Shown here: positions 22,102-34,212 of the stretch, one piece after another
How the letters are laid out: each line of letters begins with the position of its first letter
How positions within the stretch are numbered: the first letter of the stretch is position 1
Assembly (NCBI GenBank): GCA_020152595.1
Contig: JAIGNY010003280.1
Location: forward strand, 1-64,000
Length of the DNA: 64,000 bases
Direction: 5' to 3'
DNA from: Chiridota heheva
Lineage: Eukaryota; Echinodermata; Holothuroidea; Apodida; Chiridotidae
Made by a program: the position numbers and the translations under genes
Notes under the pieces: model-generated
The model's input: the letters and a program-made list of their open reading frames with translations, nothing else
The model's database searches: none
What the model was told of the DNA's origin: nothing

Positions 22102-23190
22102 ACGAACACACATACCACTGCTAGTACTCTAAAAAGAGTTCTAGTAGGGTTGATGTTCTCAAAGAACAGATACTGTTGAAAAGCCATACCACTGCCAGAA
22201 CTGTAAAAACAGTTTTAGTCAGCTAGCCCATAAAAAAAAAAGACGTGAAAAGGACACATACTAGTGAAAAGCTATACCATTGCCAGTACTGTGAAAAGAG
22301 TTGCAATGATGCCAATAATCTTAAAAAACATGAAAGGACACACACTGGTGAAAAGGCATACCACTGTCAGCACTGTGTAAAGACTTTCAGTCGGGCTGAT
22401 GCTCTCAAAGTACATGAAAGGATACACACAGGTGAACACCCATACCACTGCCAGTACTGTGAAAAGAGCTTCACTTGCACTACTCATCAAAAAACACATG
22501 AAAGGATACATACAGGTGAAAAACCATACCACTGCCAATACTGTGAAAAGAGTTTCACTAGGGCTGATGTTCTCAAAAGACATGATAGGACACACACTGG
22601 TAAATACCCATGCCACTGTTAGTACTGTAGAAAGAATATTAGTGAGCTATTAGATCAACAAATACATGAAAGGACACACACAGTTGAAAAGCCATACTAC
22701 TGCCAGTACTGTAGAAAGAATTTTAGTCAGCTAGCCCATCAAAAAATACATGAAAGGACACACACAGGTGAAAAGCCATACCACTGCCATCACTGTGAAA
22801 AGAGTTTCAGTCAGCCTGATGCTCTCTAAATATAGGAAAAGATACACACACACAGGTGAACACACATACCACTGCCAGTACTGTGAAAAGAGTTCTAGTA
22901 GGGTTGATGTTCTCAAAGGACATGAAAGGACCGATACTGCTGAAAAGCCATACCACTGCCAGAACTGTAAAAACAGTTTTAGTCAGCTAGCCCATACAAA
23001 AAGACATGAAAAGGACACATACTGGTGAAAAGCGATACCACTGCCAGAACTGTGAAAAGAGTTTTGGTTGGGATGATGTTCTCTAAAGACATTAAAGGAT
23101 ACACTGGTGAAAAGCCATATCACTGCCAGTACTGTGAAAATTGTTTTGGCCATGCTAATCACCTCAAAATGCATGAAAGGACACACTAGT
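22102..23190 (+). pseudogene. Decayed zinc-finger tail of gene A
   Basis: Finger-coding sequence continues past the stop but is broken by frameshifts and stops. The block from about 21500 to 22245 is repeated at an offset of 758 bases (to about 23000). For example, TTGCAATGATGCCAATAATC occurs at 21543 and 22301. The duplicate keeps an open run of four fingers (22257-22622) and is then closed by CAC-TGT-TAG. Later pieces at 22690-23188 still read as fingers in shifting frames and end in ATGAAAGGACACACTAG. It probably forms the 3' UTR of gene A. Confidence 0.8.
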
Positions 23191-23930
23191 ATAGATGTAC
23201 TTGATGATTTAAGTAATATAATTTCGGCAGACAGTTTAAGGCAAAGAGACTTCTGAGTAGGCCTATTATATTCTCATGAAGTCAATGATTCAAGTTGACT
23301 ATGATATTAGATCCACACACTGAAGGCAGTATATTCTCCATGTAAAAATGAATCCTTGAATAAATGTCTTGAAAAAAGTATTTTATATGCAGTTCTAGTA
23401 TGTTCTATTTTTATAAATAGGTGTAGCATAACCCTCAATGATGTTGTGGTTAATTTTATAAATATTTTTATTCTATCTTTGTCTATGAGATCATCTTGGA
23501 ATTTTCTGGAACTGCCCCACCCAGTTGTTGAATGACAGTGTTATTGCCCAATTTTCAATGCCCACTGGAATGTCCTTGATTTCTTGTGAAAGGTTGCATG
23601 TAGCAATATATAGTGACACTTGCAATATACAATTTAGTTTGTGACTCTTTTTGAGTTAAAATTTCAAATTAAGGTTTTTTGAAAAAGTGGAGGACTGAAG
23701 CTGCCTCCTGGTAGTAAAAGATATCTTGTTAATTTAATTATTTTCTGAAGGGGTACTAAAATATTTTGTTAATTATTTTATGAGCAGGTACTGAAGTGTA
23801 CTTCCTTGTATTCCATTGGGAAAGTTCTATGGATTTTTTCTTATCTTAAAAGTATATGGACAGGCATTGGCGTAGCCAAAGGTTGGGCAGAGGGGGTTTA
23901 AATCTCACAAACATGCATGTTTATGTTATT
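23191..23930 (+). other. 3' flank of gene A, conserved with gene B
   Basis: AATAAA at 23359-23364 is a candidate polyadenylation signal. The stretch 23640-23840 (GTTTGTGACTCTTTTTGAG, TCCTGGTAGT, CTTCCTTGTATTCCA) matches the reverse complement of 42870-43055 downstream of gene B. The gene duplication therefore included this 3' flank. Confidence 0.6.
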
Positions 23931-24513
23931 TCAGATAAAATGTCTCCTTTTTCTACAACCAATTTTTTCTTCCACCCCCTCTCTACTCTGTTTTTATTTT
24001 ATCATTTTGGCTTTTGTTCAAACATTTTTGGGGAACTAAAATTGTATTCTCAGGCAAAATCTTTTGTGGGATTTTAAGATTCAAACAAACAAACAAAAAC
24101 TTTTCATTTTGGGGTTTCTTATTTTCCCATTGGTTTCTTATTTTCCCATAGGGAAATTGCTGATTTCCTGTAGGAAATTGCTATTTCCTACAGGATATTA
24201 TGTGGGTTTTTTTTTTATAAGGTGGCTACTCCCCATTTCATCGTTTTACGATATAATCTTTACTATGCTTTTGAGGATTTGTGTGATAAACGGTGAGAGC
24301 TTTAATATCATTGGTGTTCTAGTTTAATCTACTAGGCATCTTGAAGAAACATAAAATGCAGGTGAAAAGACAAAACGTTTGCAAGTTGTAAGAACATTTC
24401 TGTGAGTCATGAAACGACACACAAACACAAATAACTATTGTAGTTTTCAAGAGTTTTTTTTTTTTGGGAGGGGGGGGGGGGGACAATTTTTAAATTTACC
24501 CAAATCAGATGGC
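23931..24513. other. No gene; homopolymer tract
   Basis: A T-run followed by a run of about 14 G lies at 24450-24482. The short segment TTGGCGTAGCCAAAGGTTGG near 23868 resembles a dispersed-repeat fragment. No coding potential. Confidence 0.5.
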
Positions 24514-24990
24514 TCAAAGGTAAATGAACAGGTAGAGATTTTGCCATCAATATGTTCCTTTTAATATTCTAAACATTTCATTAAAGGTATATGGATAGGT
24601 AGAGATTTTGCCATAAATATGTTCCTTTTAATATTCTGAACATTTCATTAAAGGTATATGGACAGGTAGAGATTTTGCCATAAATATATTCCTTTTAATA
24701 TTCTAAACATTTCATTCAAGGTATATGGACAGGTAGAGATTTTGCCATAGATATGTCCCTTTTAATATTCTGAACATTTCATTAAAGGTAGATGGACAGG
24801 CAGTGATTTTGCCATAAATATATTCCTTTTAATATTCTAAACATTTCATTAAAGGTATATGGGCAGGTAGAGATTTTGCCATAAATATGTCCCTTTCAAT
24901 ATTCAAAACATTTTACTAAAGATATATGGACAGGCAGTGATTTTGCCATAAATATCTTCCTTTTGATATTCTAAACATTTCATCAACATA
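24514..24990 (+). repeat. 65-bp minisatellite, about 7 copies
   Basis: Units contain GGACAGGTAGAGATTTTGCC, ATAAATATGTTCCTTTTAAT and ATTCTAAACATTTCATTAAA, with scattered substitutions. Confidence 0.9.
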
Positions 24991-26734
24991 CCACTATCAA
25001 AATTTTCCACTTGTTTCCAAGATATTCACGAAAAATCTTTCCCTAGTAGAAATGGTCCGTCAATCATTCACAGTTAATGCACACATCACCTTAAAGCATA
25101 TGATACACCGCTATTTTATCACCAGTTTGCAAACAAATTTCTCCCACCAAGACACCTTACACCGGATAAGTGATATTTCAATCACAAAAGTGCCATGATT
25201 ACTCAGCACTGGCTTTCTGTAATCATATATACAAATAAGCTTGGGCTACTTGGCTGTGGTGTGCATGGGAATGGCAGATAAACAATCATTGTTTGGAGTG
25301 GAAACAATACACTGAACATGAAGTCCGGTTCGTAATTGTCAAACCTGAGTTTTCAGGTGTTGGGTGCGGGTAGGCTTAAAGATAAACTTTTGACATGACG
25401 TCCCAACAAACAGCTGGACTTTCACTGATAAAAAAGGCGTGTGACATAACAATAAGCACACAGTAAAGCCTACAGTGCATAACTTCCACTGTGTCACATT
25501 TACCTAGGCAACTTCAAAACATCGTTTTCATTGAATCAGACATGATAATCCTCTCTATTGTAAGTAAAGAGGAAAGTTCCGATCCATTATTTTGTTTAAT
25601 GATTGGTGAACTCCACTTGGTGCGTTAGGCTGTTAGCATACTGTATGGTACACTGTACCATTCACATAAAGTTAAGTGTTGTACTGTCCTATCCTTACGT
25701 CACAAGAAAAACCCAGTATGTAATGAGCATATGTGGGAGACCTAAGAATACATTAGGAATCTTTGTCCCTTGGACCCCTCTAACCTGACACCCTTGATTT
25801 ACTCAAAATCAGGAGTAACTACACCTTCCAACATGAGAGCCTCCCCACAAATCACTTGTTAACAGCCAGCTACTGTTACACGGTACACAACAGGTCATTC
25901 ATCTGGGGCTGAAGCCATAAGCCTGCTTTGAGTAATGAAGTCAAGATTAGTCCTTGGTCGCCTCAAAAAATAAATATGCATCATTCCTGGAGGAATTTGT
26001 GCAAAGCCCATGAATTATTGATGGACCATTCCTCTTAAAGAAAGTTATTTTATCATGAAGCCAGAATGTTCATACTTTGGGATCAATTTTGTAAGAAAGT
26101 GTTTGTGGTGAGTGTTAATGAATGGCATTTGTATCAACTGATCAATTTATGCAAAGCAGTTGTTACCTATCCATATACCTTTAAAGTTTGAAGGTTATCA
26201 AGGTGACCCCTTTGAGATTTAAAAAAATCTTTTGGAGTTTCTAGAAGTCCGCTAGACTTTGGAAGTAGTTAGAGCAGTCCCAGTCAATACAGAGTAACAC
26301 AAAAATAACAATCCTTTATATATGCATGTTCTATCACATACTCAATTTAAAATTGTAGACAAAGGATACGAGTTGCTGTTCTTTTTTAAACAGACTTTAA
26401 AAGATAAACTTTGATATCGAGGACCTTATTTAAATATTGAGTATGAGGCTACATGACCGCATGCATTACGTCTGTTTTTCTGAGGGCAAAATCTTAAGAC
26501 ATTCACTAACCCCCCCCTCCACCCCATTCACCCCTGAACTAAAATAGTATATGCAGTTAACATATATTCCATTTCACACAAGAAAATAAACATTAAAACG
26601 ACGCTAACATAATTAAAATACGAGCAGTAGTTTGGCATGGAGTAAAAACATATGGCATGTTAAAGACAACGTAAAAAGATAATTGCCAGATTATCCAATT
26701 TACCTCAGGTTAGCAAGGCCCTCCGATTAGCACG
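24991..26734. other. No feature recognised
   Basis: AT-rich intergenic sequence. The longest frame (25603-25788) has no domain or splice support. Confidence 0.5.
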
Positions 26735-27605
26735 TACAGCGGCGGCGGAAGGAAAAAATATTGGGGGCACTGCACAGGCGTAAATCCATTTAAAAAATGA
26801 AGTTAAGATTTGACCGATTATGGTGACACTGAAGGTGTTACTGCAAGCGCAGAGCGCTCGCTTTTTGGCGTGGGGTCCAGGGGCCCCCTTAAGGCCCCCT
26901 ACTGGGGTCTATGGGCAAAGGCCTGGAAGAGGTCTAAGGGGAAAAGCCCGGAAGCTCTCGCAAAATTGACAGTTCGTAAGGGTACAAAAGTATGTCACAA
27001 CGCATAGGAGACATATTATACAAGTCAAAATTCGTGTCAAAGAGAGCTATGGTACAAAAAACAAAATCATGAAAACGCATAATGTGGAAATATGTTTTAT
27101 TGTTCACGTTTCTGTTATAGGGCTATGGTTACTCTTTGAAAAATATGTGCATAGTCTACAAGAAAAATTGTTTGATAAGCTTTCAATGCTCCCTTCACTT
27201 GGTCATTTATCTCGTGTTTTCATCCGTCAATAGTGCCAACATCCAATAAAGCCCACTTATGATGTGTTAGAATCAGGCCAGTGAAGCGAGTTGTCATTGA
27301 TCAGATGTAATAAAGTAATTATGATCATATGACTGGACAGTTTCCATTCTAGTCAGGGGGTCCTTTACAGAAAGTGTGTTACAGAAACTGAAGTTTTTGT
27401 TTTGCATAATTGTAGATTGTAATTGTGGACTAGGCTATCATATAAAGAGAACATGAATTAAACCTCGCAGGGGAAGGGGGTAAAATATGAAAATTACAAA
27501 TGATTATTGTATATCATTCCCCCTCACCCATTGAAATTATTGGGCCTGGGCCCCTTCCCCTCCCCCACCCCACCCCACCCCGCTACGTTCCGCCACCTAT
27601 GCATT
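26735..27605. mobile_element. Possible small DNA element with GC-rich ends
   Basis: The left end GGCGGCGGAAGGAA and right end TTCCGCCACCTATG (reverse complement CATAGGTGGCGGAA) form short imperfect inverted repeats. The interior has a GC-rich segment (GGGGTCCAGGGGCCCCC, 26870-26890) and no transposase frame. No target duplication was verified. It could equally be a fragment of a larger repeat. Confidence 0.3.
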
Positions 27606-27849
27606 AAAGCAGGGAATGTAGGCCTAGGCTGACATGTACATGTAGTCCTCGGTGTAATGAAGACAAAATATGAGTTCAATTAAGAAATTATTAGTTTTGA
27701 TATTGTATATGTTATTCCATAACAAAAAAATCCCTTCCAATGATACCAAAAACATGTCTATACCATTTCTCTCAAGTTAACCCCGATTTGGAATCGGTCC
27801 AGAACGGCTATAATCGCGACCGTAACTACAATGACAGGCAGCAATGACA

Positions 27850-28265
27850 GGCAGCATGGCAGCCATGTTGCATCAAGGGAACCACTGATCTGATGGTAAG
27901 GAGGACCAACATCCGCTTCATGTTGCTTTATAAGATCCAGAACCAGATAGTTGCCATACCAGAGCTCTTAACTATTTGCAAGTGACTCTAGAAAGAGGGG
28001 AGGTCATACTTTCAGTTCCCAACAAGGAGAAATGTCCACAGCACATCATCCATGATTGGAATAGACTACCGATCAGCAGCCAATGGTGTAAGGCTGAATG
28101 GGTTCCGTGACCAGCTGGGCACACTAACGCCTGCCTGGTTTGGTGTGGAGTAGAATACACCGGCAGTTTTTAGATGTTTTATTTTGTTGAACTTTTAGCC
28201 ATTATTTGCCGTTTGTTTTTGGCCTGGCCGCCGAGTATAACGCTTTTTGAAGAGTCAAATCTATT
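27850..28265 (+). mobile_element. CR1-like LINE 3' end (broken)
   Basis: This is a plus-strand copy of the family at 8932-9262. It encodes a damaged C-terminus ending GFRDQLGTLTPAWFGVE and a stop at about 28152. The 3' UTR follows, with GAGTATAACGCTTTTTGAAG. Upstream frames are broken. Confidence 0.65.
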
Positions 28266-28775
28266 TTGGAAGATGAAGAAGACAGAGCCTTGAAGAGAGT
28301 CCATGCCCGATAGAAACAATGGTTTAAGTCTATGGTCTGCTGTTAGCCTGTATATTGCTGGTAGTGGAAGATCAAGTAGCGTCTTTATTCTGTCAATCCA
28401 TCTGGAGTTTGGACATCTTCTTTAGCTATAAATGTTTCCGTGCAGAATAACCTTTTATAGGCAGCTGTCTTGACGTCTGGCTATATGTAGCTGAGAGCTA
28501 ATAGCGTAGTGCCATCCACTAACCATTAAAAAGGGGAGGGGAGGGGCTGTCTATTTGCAAGACATGCGAAATCTGTATATGACGTCATGTATAAGTACGC
28601 ACTGATGCTGGATCACAAATGAGTTAAGTTAGGGTAAGGTAGGTTAGGGTCCAGAATTTAAGCCAATCAGATAAGTCCAACAGATGACGTCATATGCAAA
28701 TTCAGTATAAGCAGATAGACAGGTGCACTGTTCAGTCCTGCCTTTAAAAAAAAAAATTCTTTTATGACATGTCAA
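28266..28775. other. No feature recognised
   Basis: Intergenic sequence without coding potential; it contains a short GGGTAAGGTAGGTTAGGGT repeat at 28630-28648. Confidence 0.4.
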
Positions 28776-28779
28776 AACA

Positions 28780-28995
28780 TCAAGCTTTTTACTCGAAAAA
28801 TAGACCTAAAGATTAAAGACGTTCTGGAGCGTAAGATGTGATTTTAGCGATTCTTAAGAATTATTTTACACATTGTTTCAGTGTTTGATTGTATTAAAAT
28901 CCTCCTCACCGCTAATTTTGGAAAACTTTACATCATACTATTAGGCCAACATGTTTTGTGGGAAGTGGTTCCGTGAAAATTTAAATCTCTTACCA
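28780..28995 (+). repeat. Third copy of the 980/36305 dispersed repeat
   Basis: CTCGAAAAATAGACCTA, GACGTTCTGGAGCGTAAGAT and ACATGTTTTGTGGGAAGTGG align with 1000-1190 and 36335-36540. The match is partial and more diverged than the other two copies. From 28996 to 29420 I see nothing definite. Confidence 0.6.
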
Positions 28996-29429
28996 AACTT
29001 TTACACATATATAGATTTACTTGGACTTTACTTAATATAAATAGGCCAACTTAATATATGTAGTTTACCTTCATGTATTGTCATCTCCACTTAGTTTATG
29101 ATTATATTTGACGTCTTATCTATTTTTACCCAACCACTTTATTACTTTTCCCCTGGGCTTCTTTATGTTACCGGATTGAGGAGGGGAGGGTGGGGGTTTC
29201 TCTTTAACTTCATTTTTCACAATTTAACTTTTCTATACATTTCCTTTGTAATTAATTATTTATTTTGAGCTACGGTGGGCTTCTTGTAAAAGCTCTTGCT
29301 TCTAAAGGCCTACCATTATTTTCTCATAAGTTGTTATGTCTTTTCATATTTTAAATATTAAAAATGGAAAAATAATATATGCATGAAAATGGAAAATAAA
29401 TGAATCAAATCAAAACTTAGTATAGGCCT

Positions 29430-31600
29430 AATTAGAAATGGAAGTAAGGAAATACAGCCTTACAGGATCTTCCCATTTCAGAGAAATGGTCAAAAATGGT
29501 CTAACGTCAGTAACAAACATCCTCAGGAAAGATGCTTCTAGAAGGGTTATTGTTTTTGGGGACTACAATTTTCCAGACATTGATTGGAATCTTTGTACTA
29601 GTGGTCCACATGGTAAAGAAATTCTGGAAACTGTATCTGACTGCTTTTTCACCCAGCATGTGTTATTTCCCACGCATGGTAGTAATTGTCTTGATTTGAT
29701 TTTCAGTAGTGAAGAAGGTATGGTTAGAAATGTGCTAAGTAGTGATAAGGTAGGGTGTAGTGATCATGACCTCATTAGTTTTGATCTGTATTGTTTCACA
29801 AAGGTTTCTCCAGCTAATACACTGGTTCAAGATTTTAAGAATGCTGACATTGCAGCACTTCAATAAAATTTGTAATTCAATTGGACTTTGCTCCGTGACT
29901 TAGATCTTTTTAAGCATGGGATGTTTTCCGAACTACAATTTTGTAGGGTGTAAATAGGTTTGTCCCATTAAAGAAAGTCTAGGTGTAATCGGCCAGTGTG
30001 GATGTCTCGGGAGGTTTTACTGGCTGTTCAGAAAAAGAAGAAGTTGTGGCATTCTTATAAACACAGTGGGTGTTCTGCGGAGTTTGCTAGGTATAAGGAT
30101 CATGAAAAGTTTACAAAAGGTTTGATAAGAGATACTAAAGTGCTTTTTGAAAAACATTTGTTCAAGAGGTTAAGATTAATCCTAAGTCGTTTCATTTTTA
30201 TGTTCGCTCAAAGCAAAAAACAAGGAGGTTGTTGGTTCCATTCAGGGTAATGACGGTGTTACTATCAATAGTGGTAAGGATATGGCTGAGGTTTTGAATG
30301 ACTATTTTGTGTCTGTTTTTACTAAGAAGTCCCCTGCTGATGATGTTGTGGATTATCTTAGTGTGCACTCTCCAGTATCCATTGAGAATGTTGATTTTTC
30401 AGTTGATGTTGTGTCTAAGAAGTTGAAGGTATTGAACTCAAATAAAGCACCCGGTCCAGATGTTATACATCCTGCTGTCTTACATGCGTGTTCTGATGTT
30501 CTTTCTGTTACCCTGAGTATTATCTTTTCAAAGTGCTTTGATGTTGGTGTTGTTCCTAGTGATTGGAGAATTGCTAATGTCACTCCTATTTTTTTTAAAA
30601 GGGTGACCACAGTTTGCCTTGTAACTATAAGACAGTGAGTCTTACTAGTGTTGTGTGCAAGGTCATGGAGTCTTATTTTTAAGGATGTTGTACTAGATCA
30701 TTTACTGGTCAATGGTTTATTGAATTTGTCACAGCATGGGTTCTTACCTAAGAGGTCTTGTGTTTCTAATTCATTAGAGTTTCTTGATGTTACTAAACTA
30801 GTTGATTCTGGTCATAATGTGGATGTTATCTATTTAGATTTCCGAAAAGCATTTGATAAGTTTCCATTGAGCAGGCTCATGATGAAAACAAGAGCTTGTG
30901 GTGTTGAGGGAAAGTGTGCCAGTTGCATATATACTTGGTTAGTTGACATGTCACAAAGACAGAAAGAGTTGTTGTTAATGGTGAAGTATCTCCATGGAAG
31001 AAGGTTACATGTGGTGTTCCTCGGGGTTCTGTATTGGGTCCGCTTCTTTTCTTAATCTTCATTAATGATATTGATGTTTCCCTTAGCTCCAGGATTTTTC
31101 AATTTGCTGATGACACTAAGCTGTACAGGATTGTTGGTGATGCTAGGGATTATTCACTTTTGCAAACTGATCTGGATAAGTTAGTTTCTGGTCCCAAACA
31201 TGGCAGATGTCATTCAATATTGATGAATGCAAAGTTATTCATTTTGGTCAGAGCAATTTGACTTTTAATTAGTGCATGAATGGTTCAAATCTTGGTAGTG
31301 TTGATTAAGAAAGGGATCTAGGTGTTGTCATTACTAGCAATCTGAATTCTTCTAAACAAGTGTGCTCTAGTAGCTGCAAGGGAAAATAGGATGATTGGTT
31401 TGATTAGAAGAAATTGTTGTTTTCTTGGTAGAGAGGTTCTTAATTTGTATAAGCAGATAGTCAGGCCTCACCTTGAGTATGCTATTCAGGTTTGGAGTCC
31501 CTTTTATGAGAAGAATAAATTCATTTTGGAGCAGGTTCAGCGAAGAGCCAAGAAGAGCATCCAGGAGAGAAGCACTAAAATGGCTTAAAAGCTGAAAGAA
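29430..31600 (+). mobile_element. CR1-like non-LTR retrotransposon, 5'-truncated and broken
   Basis: Successive frames encode the parts of one LINE protein. The endonuclease C-terminal half (29438-29866) has VIVFGDYNFPDIDW and the catalytic SDHD. The reverse transcriptase follows with KAPGPD (about 30447), YLDFRKAFD (about 30831), a G-P-LLFLIFIND stretch and the FADDTKL active site (about 31100). The C-terminal segment has YKQIVRPHLEYAIQVWSP and QVQRRA. These motifs are those of the CR1/L2 group, whose members copy their RNA at nicked target DNA. At least five frameshifts or stops separate the parts, and the gag-like ORF1 is missing, so it is inactive. Confidence 0.9.
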
Positions 31601-31623
31601 AATCACAAGATTTTAAATTTGTA

Positions 31624-31938
31624 TTGCTAACATTAAAATCAACTCGGATAAAGGAGGTGCAGAAGAAAGTTTTTCTGAAAATTCGGGTGAAGAATCATGA
31701 ATGGATATTTGAATCAAATATTTCTGAAAAGGTCACACAAATGTGGAAAAGTGTCATGTGCATGTTTTGTTGGAAATTTGCTGCCAATATTTTTTCTTGC
31801 CATAAAATGAAAATCCATCAAGTTTCGCAAGACAAAGATAATCTTGTTGAGCCTGTATATATGCTGATAGATGATACATCAGAGGCTTCCACGCCGCAAC
31901 TTACAAAAGTCTGGCACAAACCCATGGTGCACCTGTAG
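31624..31938 (+). CDS. Possible gene fragment with one zinc-finger-like motif
   Basis: A 104-codon frame directly follows the LINE. Residues about 46-65 read CMFCWKFAANIFSCHKMKIH, a single C-x2-C-x10-H-x4-H pattern with an aromatic near the expected place. The rest is charged and natural-looking (DDTSEASTPQ). A possible acceptor, GGAGGTGCAG|AAG, lies near 31667. It could be an exon of another finger gene, a relic captured next to the LINE, or chance. I do not recognise it. Confidence 0.25.
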   Translation: MLTLKSTRIKEVQKKVFLKIRVKNHEWIFESNISEKVTQMWKSVMCMFCWKFAANIFSCHKMKIHQVSQDKDNLVEPVYMLIDDTSEASTPQLTKVWHKPMVHL

Positions 31939-32375
31939 GTCTATACATTCCTGGTATTTTGTTTTGCAATAAAATTGTGAAAGCTGAAGCAACATTTTAA
32001 AACGCTGACCAAAATTTGTGAGTAATTTAAACAGAACAATTACTAGTACCCATGAATTTGAGGATGGTGTAGGAAAAAAGGGAAAATGTTTCAAATTAAA
32101 GTCATCTGTGAAAAATTTTATCGTTTTTTTATTTGGGGCCAGCAAAATTTTGGGAAACGTTCCCCAGTTCCCCCTCCCCAGTGGCGCGGTGGGTCATGTT
32201 TCACTGCAGGGGCAAGGCCCCCTTCCTGGTAAGCAAATGCTCATCAGAGTAAAAGGATGGGCACATAGTTCTAAATTGGCATGAGCTGTTTAGGAAATTG
32301 CTTAAAATCTGTGTTTCAAATACAAAAACTCTCAAAGCCCTGGAAGGAGCCCAGAGGGGCGAATCACTGCAACTT
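31939..32375. other. No gene; dispersed-repeat fragment likely
   Basis: The GC-richer stretch at 32160-32240 (CCAGTGGCGCGGTGGGTC and GGGGCAAGGCCCCC) and the similar 33370-33480 flank both sides of the A-rich minisatellite. They may be the ends of one element. No coding potential. Confidence 0.35.
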
Positions 32376-33385
32376 TCCTGAAAATTGAAGAAAATTTCCC
32401 GAACATAGAAAGACAAATTTCAGAAAATAAAGGAAATTAAGCAAAAGGAGGAAATCTCCCGAAAATAAAACAAATATCCCCAAAATTGCAGAAAACTGCT
32501 TAAACATTAAAGAAAATGAAGAAAATCTCCCATATATTGAAGAAAACATTCTGAAAATGGAAGCAACTTTAACATATATGAAAGAAATTAACCAGAAACA
32601 AATTTCCCGCAACTTGAAGAAAATCAAAATTGAACTTAAAACTGCCTAAATATTGAAGAAAATATCCTGGAAAATGAAAAAAAAAAAAAACTCACAAATA
32701 TTGGAGAATATATTCCGAAAATAAAGGAAATTTCACGAAAATGGAAGCAAATTTCCTCAAAATGAAGGAAATTCCACGAAAATGGAAGCAAATTTCTCCC
32801 AAATGAAGGAAATTTTACGAAAATGGAAGCAAATTTCCCCAAAATGAAGGAAATTAACCAGAAAATTAACATATTTCCCGCAAATTGAAGAAAACTAAAT
32901 TTCTGCAAAATGAAAGAAATTTCCCGAAAAATTAAAGAAAACTGCCTAAATATTAAAATAAAACCTCCCAAATATTGGAGAAAATGAAAGAAATTTTACG
33001 AAAATGGAATGAAATTTCCCAAAATTTCCCGCACACTTAAGAAAACTAATTTTCCGCAAAATGAAAGAAATTTCCCGAAAATTAAAGAAAGCTGCTCAAA
33101 TATTGAAGAAAGCCTCCCAAATATTGAAGAAAACTTCCCAAATATTGGAGAAAATATTCCGAAAAGGAAGGAAAATGGGAGAAAATTTCCCGAAAATGAA
33201 GTAAATTAACCAGAAATCAAATTTCCCGCAAATTGAAGAAAGATTTGAAAAAAATTCCCGCAATTTCCCGAAAATTGAAGAAAACTTCCCAAATACTGAA
33301 GAAAATATCCCGAAAAGGAAAGAAATTTTACGGAAATGGAAGCAAATTTCATGAAAATGAAGGAAATTTCCTGAAAACAGCCTGA
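32376..33385 (+). repeat. A-rich minisatellite (GAAATTTCCCGAAAATG units)
   Basis: About 1 kb of degenerate units of 16-32 bases such as AAATTTCCCGAAAATGAAGG. It is purine-rich on the + strand. Open frames on the minus strand (for example 32636-32971) are low-complexity artefacts. Confidence 0.85.
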
Positions 33386-34020
33386 GGGCGAAACCCTGGA
33401 ATCCCTGCTTCATGTTTCTCACGATTTTTAAAACACAATATTGTGTCAAATGCAGGGTCGACGTCCTAGCCGCCGAGGGGGCGAAGCACCAGGAAATCAT
33501 TAGCTTTTTTTTGTAAGAAATAATTGCTCAAAATTGTCTCTTATAACTAACTAAAGTTAGCATTACAAGGTATATTATTTGGAACAAATGTAGCCTAGGA
33601 TCCCATTGATTATATGTGTCTTTAGTTGGGGTCTAGAAATGGTTTTCTTGTTTTTGATGCAAGAATAAAGCTTTGAGAACAAATATTTACAACGTTTAGC
33701 TTAAAAATTGTATATACGAGTATATTTTCATAACAATTTTTGCGCTCGTGAGCATTCGGCACCCTCACGAAAAGCCACCAGCTGTATTCAATGAAATTGT
33801 TCGCCCTTTATGGCAGGAGCAGATAGTCTTTTCTGTGGAAAATCATGCGCTTTTGGACTACAAAAATGGAATATAGGAAGAATTTATTGATCAACACGTA
33901 AAAAAAAAAACACATTTGGCGCCCTCTCAGAAATCTTAGGCTGTAGGGTTGTCGCCCCTTGGCTCCCCTGCCACCACGCCATTGCCCCACCCCATAGCGA
34001 CGCTACTGGGAGTAACGCCA
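33386..34020. other. No gene recognised
   Basis: Contains GTCGACGTCCTAGCCGCCGAGG near 33458 (part of a GC-rich repeat fragment) and otherwise AT-rich sequence. Confidence 0.4.
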
Positions 34021-34138
34021 CAACTGGTTATCAAAGGCCGTGGACATTGACTTGGTTGTCGATGTTAAGTCTGTCCGTACGTCGTACCTGTGTTTTCGTC
34101 TTGGTCGTATTAAGCGTTTGGTGATAGCATTGTTACTA
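34021..34138 (+). mobile_element. SINE, 5' part (split by the next element)
   Basis: GGTTATCAAAGGCCGTGGAC through GATAGCATTGTTACTA aligns with 11577-11689 of the intact SINE. The SINE continues at 36094 with TACTATCATAACCGAATACG. The transposon at 34139-36093 therefore sits inside it and duplicates TACTA. Confidence 0.85.
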
Positions 34139-34177
34139 GGAAGCTTTAGATTTCACGACGTGGACCTATTTACAATG

Positions 34178-34212
34178 AAATGACGTCACGTTCAACGTTC
34201 TGCGCATGCGAA
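34178..34212. promoter_or_regulatory. CRE-like and NRF1-like motif cluster
   Basis: TGACGTCA and TGCGCATGCG lie within 35 bases of each other, inside the transposon near its left end. Both are common metazoan promoter motifs. It may be the element's own promoter. No downstream gene is obvious. Confidence 0.3.
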
